A stretch of 62,485 nucleotides of DNA, from contig URUF01000009.1 in the NCBI GenBank assembly GCA_900550955.1, forward strand, positions 1 through 62,485, written 5' to 3'. Each line of letters starts with the position of its first letter. Position 1 is the stretch's first letter. Positions 1-7,515 of the stretch are shown here, piece by piece. The notes below the pieces were generated by a model. The model had not been told where the DNA came from and ran no database searches. It was given only the letters and a program-made list of their open reading frames with translations. Source of the DNA: an uncultured Eubacteriales bacterium (GTDB lineage: Bacteria > Bacillota > Clostridia > Christensenellales > Aristaeellaceae). The position numbers and the translations under genes were made by a program.

Positions 1-25
1 CGTAGTGTCCAAGGTGATTGAGTAA
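1..25 (+). CDS. Possible 3' end of an upstream gene
   Basis: Reading from base 2 gives seven sense codons (VVSKVIE) followed by TAA. A GC-rich inverted repeat follows it. Too short to identify; it could be chance. Confidence 0.3.
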
Positions 26-158
26 GGGGCCGAGCCCCCAGGGGTTGAACCCCTGCACTCCGGTTTGCGATGGAAAGCGAGCGCCTGATGGCGGCTTGCT
101 TCCGCGCGGGGCATGAACGGACAATTTGACCGCATCCGCAATATGGATGCAATGGCAG

Positions 159-187
159 GCCCGGCGGCGAAAGCCGCCGGGCCTTGC
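159..187. other. GAAA-capped GC hairpin
   Basis: GGCCCGGCGGC-gaaa-GCCGCCGGGCC forms a perfect 11-bp stem with a GNRA-type tetraloop. It has no U-run of its own and lies just before the terminator at 194-232. It could stabilise the 3' end of whatever gene ends at the left edge. Confidence 0.5.
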
Positions 188-193
188 GCATAA

Positions 194-232
194 AAACGTG
201 CCGCAGATGGGATTTTCTGCGGCACGTTTTTT
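194..232. terminator. Bidirectional intrinsic terminator
   Basis: AAACGTGCCGCAGA pairs with TCTGCGGCACGTTT. It is flanked by A-rich sequence on the left and a six-T run on the right, so it can terminate transcripts from both sides. It serves the minus-strand lipoprotein gene that ends at 255. Confidence 0.85.
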
Positions 233-254
233 AAAATACGCGGGGGAAGGAATA

Positions 255-479
255 CTAGCCGTTGAGGCCGGGATCCTCCTCGCCGCCGGGGGTTTGAGCG
301 GGCTGCGGCTGCTGCGTGGAAGCGGGCTGCTGCGCGGCCTCCTCGGTGGGTTGGGCGCTTTGCTGGGCAAGCGGCGCGTCGTTCACGGGCCAGGGGTCGG
401 TATCGGTATGGCAGGCGGTGAGCGTCAGCGCTGCTGCGAGGCAGCTAAGCAGAAGCAGTGCCTTGAACGTGCGTTTCAT
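255..479 (-). CDS. Small putative lipoprotein
   Basis: Encodes 74 residues. The start is the ATG at 479, chosen because a strong AGGAGGG site lies about eight bases upstream; the earlier in-frame ATG at 485 is too close to it. Residues 1-23 form a lipoprotein signal (MKRTF, a hydrophobic run, then a lipobox LTAC with cysteine 23). The rest is a low-complexity Gln/Pro/Thr/Ala tail, typical of a surface spacer without a fold. It is divergent from the pyrophosphatase gene. No function can be assigned. Confidence 0.7.
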   Translation of the reverse strand: MKRTFKALLLLSCLAAALTLTACHTDTDPWPVNDAPLAQQSAQPTEEAAQQPASTQQPQPAQTPGGEEDPGLNG

Positions 480-543
480 CGTCATATCCCTCCTATATGC
501 TTTGGGGCTACAAACAGTATACCACAGTTTTTCCCGCCGTGCC

Positions 544-572
544 TTTACAAATCGCTTCATGCTTGTTACAAT
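544..572 (+). promoter_or_regulatory. Promoter of the pyrophosphatase gene
   Basis: TTTACA, 17-base spacer, TACAAT, about 40 bases before the chosen start at 612. Confidence 0.7.
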
Positions 573-611
573 ACCCAACGTAGTATGAAAGGGAAAGGCC
601 GGGTGACAGGA

Positions 612-1145
612 ATGGGCAATATCTGGCACGATATTTCACCTTCGCGCATCACAAAGGATGATTTTATTGCCGTAATCGAAATTGAGAAGGGCAGTAAAAA
701 GAAGTACGAACTGGACAAGGAAACGGGGCATTTGATACTGGACCGCATCCTGTACACGTCCACGCACTATCCCACCAATTACGGCTTTATTCCCCGCACC
801 TATGCCGATGACAACGACCCTTTGGATGTGCTGGTGCTATGCAGCGAGGTCATCCAGCCCCTGAGCCTGGTCAGGTGCTATCCCATTGGTGTGATTACCA
901 TGCTGGATCAGGGCCGCCTGGATGAAAAGATCATCGCCATTCCATTTCAGGATCCTACCTATAACGCCTATCACGATGTGGGCGAGCTGCCTGCGCACCT
1001 GTTTACGGAAATCAGCCATTTCTTTAGCGTGTACAAGAACCTGGAGGGCAAAGAAACCGTGGTGGACGAGCTGCGGGGCGCCTCCGACGCGCGCGAGGTT
1101 ATTCAGAAATGCCTGGATGCCTATATTGAAAAGTTTTGCAGATAA
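612..1145 (+). CDS. ppa: Inorganic pyrophosphatase, family I
   Basis: Encodes 177 residues and hydrolyses cytoplasmic pyrophosphate to two phosphates, pulling biosynthetic reactions forward. The family signature DDNDPLDVLVL, which supplies metal-binding aspartates, is intact, as are the upstream KKYELDK and YPTNYGFIPRT blocks that hold catalytic Lys, Tyr and Arg residues. The length is normal for bacterial soluble PPases. The start MGNIWHDISP matches the usual N-terminus; an ATG at 585 in the same frame would add nine residues. It is a single-gene unit with its own promoter and a terminator directly after the stop. Confidence 0.95.
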   Translation: MGNIWHDISPSRITKDDFIAVIEIEKGSKKKYELDKETGHLILDRILYTSTHYPTNYGFIPRTYADDNDPLDVLVLCSEVIQPLSLVRCYPIGVITMLDQGRLDEKIIAIPFQDPTYNAYHDVGELPAHLFTEISHFFSVYKNLEGKETVVDELRGASDAREVIQKCLDAYIEKFCR

Positions 1146-1163
1146 GAAGCGTATACTGTTAAG

Positions 1164-1186
1164 AAAGGGCCCTAAGGGGCCCTTTT
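1164..1186 (+). terminator. Terminator after ppa
   Basis: AAAGGGCCC-taag-GGGCCCTTT with a short T-run, 18 bases after the ppa stop codon. Confidence 0.75.
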
Positions 1187-1210
1187 AGGTGGAAACGCAA
1201 TAATTATATA

Positions 1211-1228
1211 ATATCAAATATCAAATAT
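1211..1228. promoter_or_regulatory. Heptad operator, copy 1
   Basis: ATATCAAATATCAAATAT contains two overlapping ATAT-N3-ATAT units in phase at seven bases. It ends 11 bases before the -35 box at 1240. A related ATATCATAT lies inside the promoter spacer (1246-1254). The same heptad occurs at 10232-10249 and 13485-13509. Confidence 0.65.
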
Positions 1229-1239
1229 TAAAAACAGCA

Positions 1240-1268
1240 TTGACAATATCATATTTGCGTTGTATAAT
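1240..1268 (+). promoter_or_regulatory. Consensus promoter P1 of the TAXI-TRAP operon
   Basis: Perfect TTGACA, 17-base spacer and TATAAT. Transcription would start near 1275 and give a leader of about 110 bases. Confidence 0.85.
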
Positions 1269-1274
1269 CAGACC

Positions 1275-1387
1275 ATCAAGAAACAGAAGGCGGATAAGGG
1301 GTGAAAGCCCCCGGCAACGGCATTGCCGCGGATGCGGTAGCAATACACTTCGAGGCTGGGCCCTCGAAAGAATTAAGGAGGAGAACG
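1275..1387 (+). other. Structured 5' leader of the TAXI-TRAP operon
   Basis: At least three local hairpins can be drawn: GGGG-tgaaag-CCCC, GGCAA-cggca-TTGCC and TTCGAGG/CCTCGAA. The AAGGAGG site follows the last stem. I could not match it to a known riboswitch class by eye. It may be only a stabilising leader. Confidence 0.4.
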
Positions 1388-2374
1388 ATGAAAAAAGGAC
1401 TGCTCTTGACGATGGCGCTTGTGCTTGCGCTCAATCTGTGCGTTCTGCCCATGGCGCAGGCGGAAACCCCGGACTTTCTTGAAGTGTTTAGCGGTTCCAG
1501 CGGGGGAAGCTGGTACACGGTAGGCTCCGAGATCGCCACCCAGATTCAGCAAAACGTGGATGGCATGATGGCGCGCGTTGCGCCCGGCGGCGGCTCCGCC
1601 AACCCAACCACCGTGCAGAACAAGGAAGGCATGCTGGGCCTGGTTTATACGGGCGTGGCCTACGAAGCGTATTTGGGCACCGGCGATTATACCGAGGCGC
1701 ATTCCGATATCTGCCACGTGATTTCGCTGTATTCCATGCCCTTCCTTTGGGTGGCGCTGCGTGAAAACAAGGACATTGCCAGCGTATACGATCTTGCGGA
1801 TAAGCGCATCTCTCCCGGCCGCACCGGCCAGACCGGCCTTGCCATCGCCCGCGCAAGCCTTGCGGCGCATGGCATCGATATGGATGGAATTACCGCAAAC
1901 GGCGGCACGGTAAGCCTGCTGGGCGATTCCGAACGCCTCAACATGCTGCGCGACCGTAACCTGGACGCGGCCAGCGGCCTGCTTCCGCTTGACCATAGCG
2001 AGCTGCAGAGCATGAGCCTGAACCCTGGCATCAAGCTTATCAGCCTGGATCCCGAGAAGATTCCTGATCTGCAGGCCGCCATTCCCGGGCTGGAGGCCGT
2101 AACGATTGAACCTTTGGCCTTTGACGAGTATCAAACGGAGCCGGTATACACCGTGGCGGCCATCACCTCCCTGATCTGCCACAAGGACCTTAGCGAGGAT
2201 TTGGTGTACAGCATAACCAAGGCGATTTATGAAAACGCTGAAAGCTTTACCAAGTATTACAGCGAGGAGGACAGCGTGATCCAACTCAACCCGCTTGCGG
2301 GCGTGGATCCCCAGTTCCCCATTCATCCGGGCGCGCTGAAATTCTACAAGGAGATTGGCGTTGTGACGGAGTGA
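1388..2374 (+). CDS. TAXI-family TRAP solute-binding protein
   Basis: Encodes 328 residues with a cleavable signal peptide ending near AQA (residues 23-25). The mature part opens with FSGSSGGSWYTVGSEIA and continues with the PGGGSANP block, the hallmark of TAXI receptors, which bind carboxylates such as glutamate or oxoacids and hand them to a fused TRAP permease. No lipobox is present. The start follows AAGGAGG at ideal spacing. It is the first gene of an operon running to about 9408 and is separated from its permease by a hairpin. The ligand cannot be read from sequence; the downstream reductase, dehydratase and dehydrogenases suggest a hydroxy, sugar or unsaturated acid. Confidence 0.9.
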   Translation: MKKGLLLTMALVLALNLCVLPMAQAETPDFLEVFSGSSGGSWYTVGSEIATQIQQNVDGMMARVAPGGGSANPTTVQNKEGMLGLVYTGVAYEAYLGTGDYTEAHSDICHVISLYSMPFLWVALRENKDIASVYDLADKRISPGRTGQTGLAIARASLAAHGIDMDGITANGGTVSLLGDSERLNMLRDRNLDAASGLLPLDHSELQSMSLNPGIKLISLDPEKIPDLQAAIPGLEAVTIEPLAFDEYQTEPVYTVAAITSLICHKDLSEDLVYSITKAIYENAESFTKYYSEEDSVIQLNPLAGVDPQFPIHPGALKFYKEIGVVTE

Positions 2375-2385
2375 CATGCTCCCGG

Positions 2386-2411
2386 AAGGGGCCGTTCCCA
2401 AGCGGCCCCTT
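2386..2411 (+). other. Intercistronic hairpin after the TAXI receptor gene
   Basis: AAGGGGCCG and CGGCCCCTT form a 9-bp stem with an 8-base loop and no T-run. Such stems often protect abundant binding-protein mRNA and reduce read-through into the permease gene. Confidence 0.6.
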
Positions 2412-2459
2412 CCCATCCAAACAAAAATCGGGGGCTTCGCCCTTCGGAGGTGCCTTTGA

Positions 2460-4397
2460 ATGAGTGAAGAAAGAAAGGACGTTGGCTTTTTTGAATACTT
2501 TCTGGAAAGCAAAAAGCTGACGCCGCATTCCGTTATGGCGCTGGGCTTGTCCGCTTTGGCCATGCTGATGACGCTTTATTTCCTGATGACGGCCTACTTT
2601 GGCGCGCCCGTAGGCATTGCGCACCGATTGATCTTTGTGCTGTTTGTGTTGCTGTTTGCCTTCTTTCTGTTTCCCACCAAGCGCAAAAAATGGTATGACA
2701 GGTTTAACTGGTTTTTCGCATGGGATTTGTTTTTGGCTTTATGCACGCTGGGCGTAGGCGTCTATTTCCTGTCTGACTTGAACGGCTGGCAGATGCGCTT
2801 TTTCCAGCCAAGCGCTGCCGATACCGTCGCGGGCACCATTCTAATTGTGCTTGTGCTTATCGTAACCCGCCGTACCGTAGGCACCACAATGACGGTTGTG
2901 GCGGCGTTCTTCATCCTTCATACGCGGTTTGCCAATTATTTTCCCGGGTTTTTAAAAACGGTTCCAACCAACTGGAAACGCATGGTGGACGTGCTTGTTA
3001 GCGACCAGGGGATTCTTTCCGAGCCGATTCAGTCCATGGCCTCCTACATCATCCTGTTCTTGGTGTTTGGCGCGCTTTTGGAGCAGACGGGCGCGGGACG
3101 GTACTTCATTGATCTGGCGTATTCCATCGGCGGGCGCTTTACGGCAGGCCCGGCGAAAACGGCCGCCATTTCCAGCGCGCTTTTCGGTTCCATCAGCGGC
3201 AGCTCCGTTTCCAACGTGGTTTCTACCGGCTGCTTCACCATTCCGCTGATGAAATCGGTGGGCTATACCTCAGAGGAGGCGGGCGCGATTGAGGCCGTGG
3301 CGTCTACGGGCGGCAATTATATGCCGCCGATCATGGGCGCGGTGGCCTTCATCATGGCGCAGTATTTGAAGGTGCCGTATATAACGATTGTAAAAGACGC
3401 GGTGATTCCCGCCGTGCTATATTATATCGCCCTGATGGCGACCATCCATTTTAACGGCAAGCTTAAGAACCTTACGCCAACGGATAAAGAAAAGCTTCCC
3501 AGCTTCTGGCTTACGCTGAAAAATGGCGGCCATCTGCTTTTGAGCCTTGTGGTGCTGGTATACTTCCTTATTCGCGGCTACACGGCTGTGATGGCGGCTT
3601 TCTGGGGCATACTGGTGCTGTTTTTGCTTAGCTTCATCCGCAAGAATACGCGCATCACCCCGCGCCGCATGATCGCCGCCTTTGAAAAGGTGACGAAGAC
3701 GGCGGTAACGGTTGGCATGGCCTGCGGATGCGCCGGTATTATTGTTGGCTGCATGTTCTCCTCCGGCCTAAGCGCGCGCCTGTCCTCCATCATCATTGAG
3801 GCGGCGGGCGGCAGCCTTGTGCTTACGCTGATCTATACGGCGCTGATTTCCTTGGTGCTGGGCTGCGGCATGCCCTCCGTCGGCGTTTATCTGGTGCTGG
3901 TTACCACCGTTATTCCCGCGATCATTGAGCTGGGCGTGGCCCCTGTGGCGGCGCACTTCTTCGCTTTCTACTTTGCGGTGGTAAGCAACATCACCCCGCC
4001 GGTGTGCGTTGCGGCATTCGCAGGCGCGGCCATTGCGGAGGCCTCGCCCATGAGAACGGGAATCAAGGCCTTTCTCTATGGCATTGCTACCTATATCATC
4101 CCCTTCCTGTTTGTGTATGACAACGGCATCCTGTGGCAGGGCGGGGCGATGGATATACTTGCCGGCGTGGCGCATGGTTTGGTGGCGGTTTTGGCGCTTT
4201 CCTCCTGTGTCAACGGCTATCTGTTCAAGCGGATGTCCATTCTGGAACGGCTTGCGATGTTTGCGGTGGCTGTGCTAATGGTGATTCCCAGCGCGGCATG
4301 CGATTATGTGGGGTACGGGTTGGCTGCCGTGCTCTGCCTTCTCCAGACCCGCGAAATCAACAGCGGCTTCTTTCTGATAAAACGCGGCCAGGCCTGA
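2460..4397 (+). CDS. TRAP transporter fused permease (4TM plus 12TM)
   Basis: Encodes 645 residues, hydrophobic nearly throughout. The first 200 residues correspond to the small membrane subunit and the rest to the large DctM-like subunit, the fused form that normally partners TAXI receptors. The large-subunit core is clear: SSALFGSISGSSVSNVVSTG, then EAVASTGGNYMPPIMGAVAF, and later LGCGMPSVGVYLVLVTTVIP. It should import a carboxylate driven by an ion gradient, with the receptor encoded just upstream as donor. Its GGAGGT site lies about eight bases before the ATG. Thirty-four bases separate it from the reductase gene, so co-transcription is likely. Confidence 0.92.
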   Translation: MSEERKDVGFFEYFLESKKLTPHSVMALGLSALAMLMTLYFLMTAYFGAPVGIAHRLIFVLFVLLFAFFLFPTKRKKWYDRFNWFFAWDLFLALCTLGVGVYFLSDLNGWQMRFFQPSAADTVAGTILIVLVLIVTRRTVGTTMTVVAAFFILHTRFANYFPGFLKTVPTNWKRMVDVLVSDQGILSEPIQSMASYIILFLVFGALLEQTGAGRYFIDLAYSIGGRFTAGPAKTAAISSALFGSISGSSVSNVVSTGCFTIPLMKSVGYTSEEAGAIEAVASTGGNYMPPIMGAVAFIMAQYLKVPYITIVKDAVIPAVLYYIALMATIHFNGKLKNLTPTDKEKLPSFWLTLKNGGHLLLSLVVLVYFLIRGYTAVMAAFWGILVLFLLSFIRKNTRITPRRMIAAFEKVTKTAVTVGMACGCAGIIVGCMFSSGLSARLSSIIIEAAGGSLVLTLIYTALISLVLGCGMPSVGVYLVLVTTVIPAIIELGVAPVAAHFFAFYFAVVSNITPPVCVAAFAGAAIAEASPMRTGIKAFLYGIATYIIPFLFVYDNGILWQGGAMDILAGVAHGLVAVLALSSCVNGYLFKRMSILERLAMFAVAVLMVIPSAACDYVGYGLAAVLCLLQTREINSGFFLIKRGQA

Positions 4398-4431
4398 TGA
4401 ACCCGAAATTTTGTACTTGGAGGAATATGTG

Positions 4432-6459
4432 ATGGAATACAAAGCGCTTGCCCAAGCCGGCAAAATTGGAAATCTTGAGATCAAGAACCGCATTGTTATG
4501 CCGGCGCTTAACAACAATTATACCCATAACGCCTTCATGACGGAGGAATCGATTGACTTTTATGTGGCGCGCGCCCGCGGCGGCGCGGGTCTGGTGATCG
4601 TGGAGGCGACTTCGGTGGATTATCCCAGAAGCCGCAGCGTTTTGAATCCGGCTATCGACGATGAAAAGTATCTGCCCGGCTTCAAGGCCATTGCGCAGGG
4701 CTGCCATCAGTACGGCGCGAAGGTGATGGTGCAGCTTAGCCACGTTGGCCGCCAAACCCGCCGGAGCACCACCGGCATGGACCCTGTGGCGCCTTCGCCG
4801 ATTGCCAGCAAATCCCCGCTCTACCCCGATACGCCGCATGTGCTTACCATTCCCGAAATTCAGGAGATCGTAGGCATGTTCGGTAAGGGCGCGCAAATTG
4901 CCAAGGAGGCGGGCCTTGACGGCGTGGAGCTGATTTTTGCCCACGGCTATCTGGCCAACAACTTCCTAACGCCGCTAAGCAACCAGCGCACGGATGAGTA
5001 CGGCGGCATCACCGGCGGCGTAAAGTTCTGCCGTGAAATTGTGCGTACCATCAAAGAGCGCTGCGGCGAGGATTTCCCGGTTATTGCCAGAATCAACGCC
5101 GATGATTACGTCAAGGAAAACGGCAATACGCCGGTGGAAGCGCAGCTTATCGCGCAGCAGCTTGAGGCGGCGGGCGTGGATTGCCTGAACGTATCCGCCG
5201 GTATGCGCGACAGCGAGCTCAGCTTCAACGACCATTCCTCCGGCATGGAGCGCGGCGCGTGGATTCATTTGGCCGACCGCATCAAGCGCAGCGTGCATAT
5301 TCCCGTTATCGCGGTAAAGCGCTTCAACGCGGAGATTGCCAACCGCACCGTGGCCGAGGGCAAAGCGGATTTTATCGCCTTTGGCAAGCAGATGATTGCC
5401 GATCCCGATTATGCCAACAAAGTGCTTTCCGGGCGCGAGGAGGATGTGATCCCCTGCACGTCCTGCTGCCAGGGCTGCTATGACGAGCTGTGGATGAAAA
5501 AGCCCATCACCTGCATGGTCAACCCCTGTATGGGCCGTAAGATGAGCGAGCGCAAGGCGCACGACGAGGCGCGCAGCGATAAGCGGGTGCTGGTTGTGGG
5601 CGGCGGCCCGGCGGGCTGCGAGGCGGCGCTGGAATTAAGCCGCAAGGGCTGCAAGGTTACGCTGGTTGAGCGCAACGGCGAGCTGGGCGGCCTCTATGGC
5701 GCCTGCAAATACACCAAGGCAAAGGCGGAGGTGGAACAGGTTTTTGCATACCTCAAGCGCGCGCTCACAAAGGGCGGCGTGGATATCCGGCTGAATACCG
5801 CCTTTACAACCGCGCTGCTGGATGAGCTTACCCCCGACGCCGTGGTGGATGCAACCGGCGCGGATTTCAAAAAGCCCAATGTGGAGGGTGTGGACTTGCC
5901 CATCGTGCTCAACGCGCGGGAGGCGCTGGACGGAAGCCGCAAGGTGGGCGATTATGTGGTGGTTGTGGCCTGCGGCTACAACTGCACCTGGACCTGCCGC
6001 AAGGTATCCAACCCCATCCCGGACGACGTGGCGGGCCTTCAAACCAGCGAGAGCTATGCGTGCAGCGCGGGCCACGCCGCGGCCGATGTGGCGGAGGCGC
6101 TGGCCGATCAGGGCAAGCGCGTAAGCATTATCACCGCGCGCGACAGCTTTGTGCCGGGCATGGGCTTTACCAACCGCGGCAATATGTTTAAGCGCTTCTT
6201 CCCCAAGAATGTGAGCGTCGCCAACAATGTGAAGGTCAAGCGGATTGTGGAAAACGGCCTGATTTGCGAAAAGGAGGGCATGGAGTTCTTCCTGACCGCC
6301 GATACCATTGTGATGAGCGTTGGCATGACCTGCCGCAATGAGATTCAGGCCCAGATGGAGGGACGGGATATCGCCTTCTACCGCATAGGCGATTGCCATG
6401 CCATTGGCAATGCGCTGAAGGCATTCCAACAGGGCTACGAGGTAGCCGAAAGGATTTAA
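4432..6459 (+). CDS. Old-yellow-enzyme-type 2-enoate/dienoyl-CoA reductase family
   Basis: Encodes 675 residues from the ATG after GGAGGAATATGTG; an earlier in-frame ATG at 4411 overlaps the ribosome site. Residues 1-340 form an FMN TIM barrel (QLSHVGR, NQRTDEYGG). A CxxCxxxC...C cluster (PCTSCCQGC, then C of ITCMVNP) near 345-370 should bind 4Fe-4S. Residues about 385-675 form an FAD/NAD(P) module starting VLVVGGGPAGCEAALE. The family reduces activated C=C bonds with NAD(P)H. In the barrel the usual H-x-A-H is VELIFAHGYL, so the first His is Ile, which may shift substrate choice. The context suggests an unsaturated acid made by the dehydratase or imported directly. Confidence 0.9.
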   Translation: MEYKALAQAGKIGNLEIKNRIVMPALNNNYTHNAFMTEESIDFYVARARGGAGLVIVEATSVDYPRSRSVLNPAIDDEKYLPGFKAIAQGCHQYGAKVMVQLSHVGRQTRRSTTGMDPVAPSPIASKSPLYPDTPHVLTIPEIQEIVGMFGKGAQIAKEAGLDGVELIFAHGYLANNFLTPLSNQRTDEYGGITGGVKFCREIVRTIKERCGEDFPVIARINADDYVKENGNTPVEAQLIAQQLEAAGVDCLNVSAGMRDSELSFNDHSSGMERGAWIHLADRIKRSVHIPVIAVKRFNAEIANRTVAEGKADFIAFGKQMIADPDYANKVLSGREEDVIPCTSCCQGCYDELWMKKPITCMVNPCMGRKMSERKAHDEARSDKRVLVVGGGPAGCEAALELSRKGCKVTLVERNGELGGLYGACKYTKAKAEVEQVFAYLKRALTKGGVDIRLNTAFTTALLDELTPDAVVDATGADFKKPNVEGVDLPIVLNAREALDGSRKVGDYVVVVACGYNCTWTCRKVSNPIPDDVAGLQTSESYACSAGHAAADVAEALADQGKRVSIITARDSFVPGMGFTNRGNMFKRFFPKNVSVANNVKVKRIVENGLICEKEGMEFFLTADTIVMSVGMTCRNEIQAQMEGRDIAFYRIGDCHAIGNALKAFQQGYEVAERI

Positions 6460-6472
6460 GGAGGGAAAGAGC

Positions 6473-7495
6473 ATGGAAACGTTTCGCCGGGCAATCATTA
6501 CCGCGCCTGAAACCATTGGGCTTGAGCGGGTTGAAAAACGCGAACCCGCGGCTGGCGAAGTGCGCATTGCCGTGAAGGCCAGCGCGGTTTGCGGCAGTGA
6601 TATGCACATTTTTTCAGGCAGGCATCCGTATGTGAAGCTGCCAACAACCATTGGGCATGAGCTTTCCGGCGTGGTTGAGGCCGTTGGCGCGGGCGTGGAA
6701 ACCATACGCGTGGGCGACCGCGTTTGCGTGGAGCCGCTGATTACCTGCGGCAAGTGCTGGTACTGCCTGCATGGCCGTTATGACTACTGCGAAAGCCTGC
6801 GGCTGAAATACCGCAGCGACAATAGCGGCTACGCGGATATTTACTATGCCGAGGAACGCTGGTGCCATAAGCTGCCGGAAAACGTGAGCTTTGAGGAGGG
6901 CGCCTTGATGGAGCCGCTGGCCTGCACCGTTCACGCGGCCATGAAGGCCAACATTCAGCTATGCGACAGCGTATCCATTATGGGCGACGGGCCCATTGCG
7001 CTGATGCTGACGCAGCTGGCCGTTGCCTCCGGCGCGACGCGGGTATACGTGCTTGGGCTGATGGAGCGCAACCTGGAGCTGGCCCGCAACTTCGGCTGCA
7101 TTCCAATGAAGAGCTGCCAGGAGTCCATTGACGAGATCATCCGGCAAACGAACGGCCGGGGCGTGGATGTGGCGTTTGAGGCGGTGGGCGCGCCGGTTAC
7201 CTTTAACCAGACCATCAACGTGGTCAAGCGCGGCGGAAAGGCCATCATCTTTGGCATTTTTGAGCAGGATTTCAATGCCCGCCCGCTGGTGGATGCAATG
7301 GTGCGCGAGGTCGAGGTGATTGGCACATCCAGCTATTGCTGGGATTTCCAGCGTGGGCTGGAACTGGTATCCGCCGGGCGTGTGGATGTGAAAAGCCTGA
7401 TTACGCACACCTTCCCCCTGGAGGATGTGCAAAAGGCCATGAGCCTGAAACGCAACCCCGCCGAGCAGCCGCTGAAGGTTATCCTCAAACCGTAA
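6473..7495 (+). CDS. Zinc-dependent MDR alcohol dehydrogenase
   Basis: Encodes 340 residues, the usual length for sorbitol/threonine dehydrogenase-like MDR enzymes. The catalytic zinc site is visible (CGSDMH, GHELSG, later MEPLAC). The structural zinc loop CGKCWYCLHGRYDYC has the C-x2-C-x2-C-x7-C spacing. A Rossmann fold follows (SIMGDGPIALMLTQLA). It oxidises a secondary alcohol of a polyol or hydroxy acid using NAD(P)+. It begins 13 bases after the reductase stop behind an AAGGAGGG site, so it is translationally close-coupled. Likely acts in the same acid catabolic route; the substrate is not known. Confidence 0.9.
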   Translation: METFRRAIITAPETIGLERVEKREPAAGEVRIAVKASAVCGSDMHIFSGRHPYVKLPTTIGHELSGVVEAVGAGVETIRVGDRVCVEPLITCGKCWYCLHGRYDYCESLRLKYRSDNSGYADIYYAEERWCHKLPENVSFEEGALMEPLACTVHAAMKANIQLCDSVSIMGDGPIALMLTQLAVASGATRVYVLGLMERNLELARNFGCIPMKSCQESIDEIIRQTNGRGVDVAFEAVGAPVTFNQTINVVKRGGKAIIFGIFEQDFNARPLVDAMVREVEVIGTSSYCWDFQRGLELVSAGRVDVKSLITHTFPLEDVQKAMSLKRNPAEQPLKVILKP

Positions 7496-7515
7496 CGGAA
7501 AGAAGGAGCGTATAC

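Larger units (their letters stand above)
26..254. other. Intergenic stretch with three hairpins
   Basis: No supported gene. It holds a small dyad (CAGGGG-TTGAA-CCCCTG near 40-56), a perfect 11-bp GC stem closed by a GAAA loop (about 159-187), and the terminator at 194-232. A 26-codon ATG frame at 113-193 has no convincing ribosome binding site. Confidence 0.5.

Noticed and set aside
113..193. 26-codon ATG frame ahead of the left-edge terminator
   Set aside because: No ribosome site; half of it lies in the GC hairpin and the residues are only Ala/Gly/Pro-rich.
1373..2563. Long minus-strand ORF (396 codons) opposite the TAXI receptor
   Set aside because: Antisense shadow in GC-rich DNA; the product has no recognisable family, while the plus-strand gene has a signal peptide, family motifs, ribosome site and promoter.
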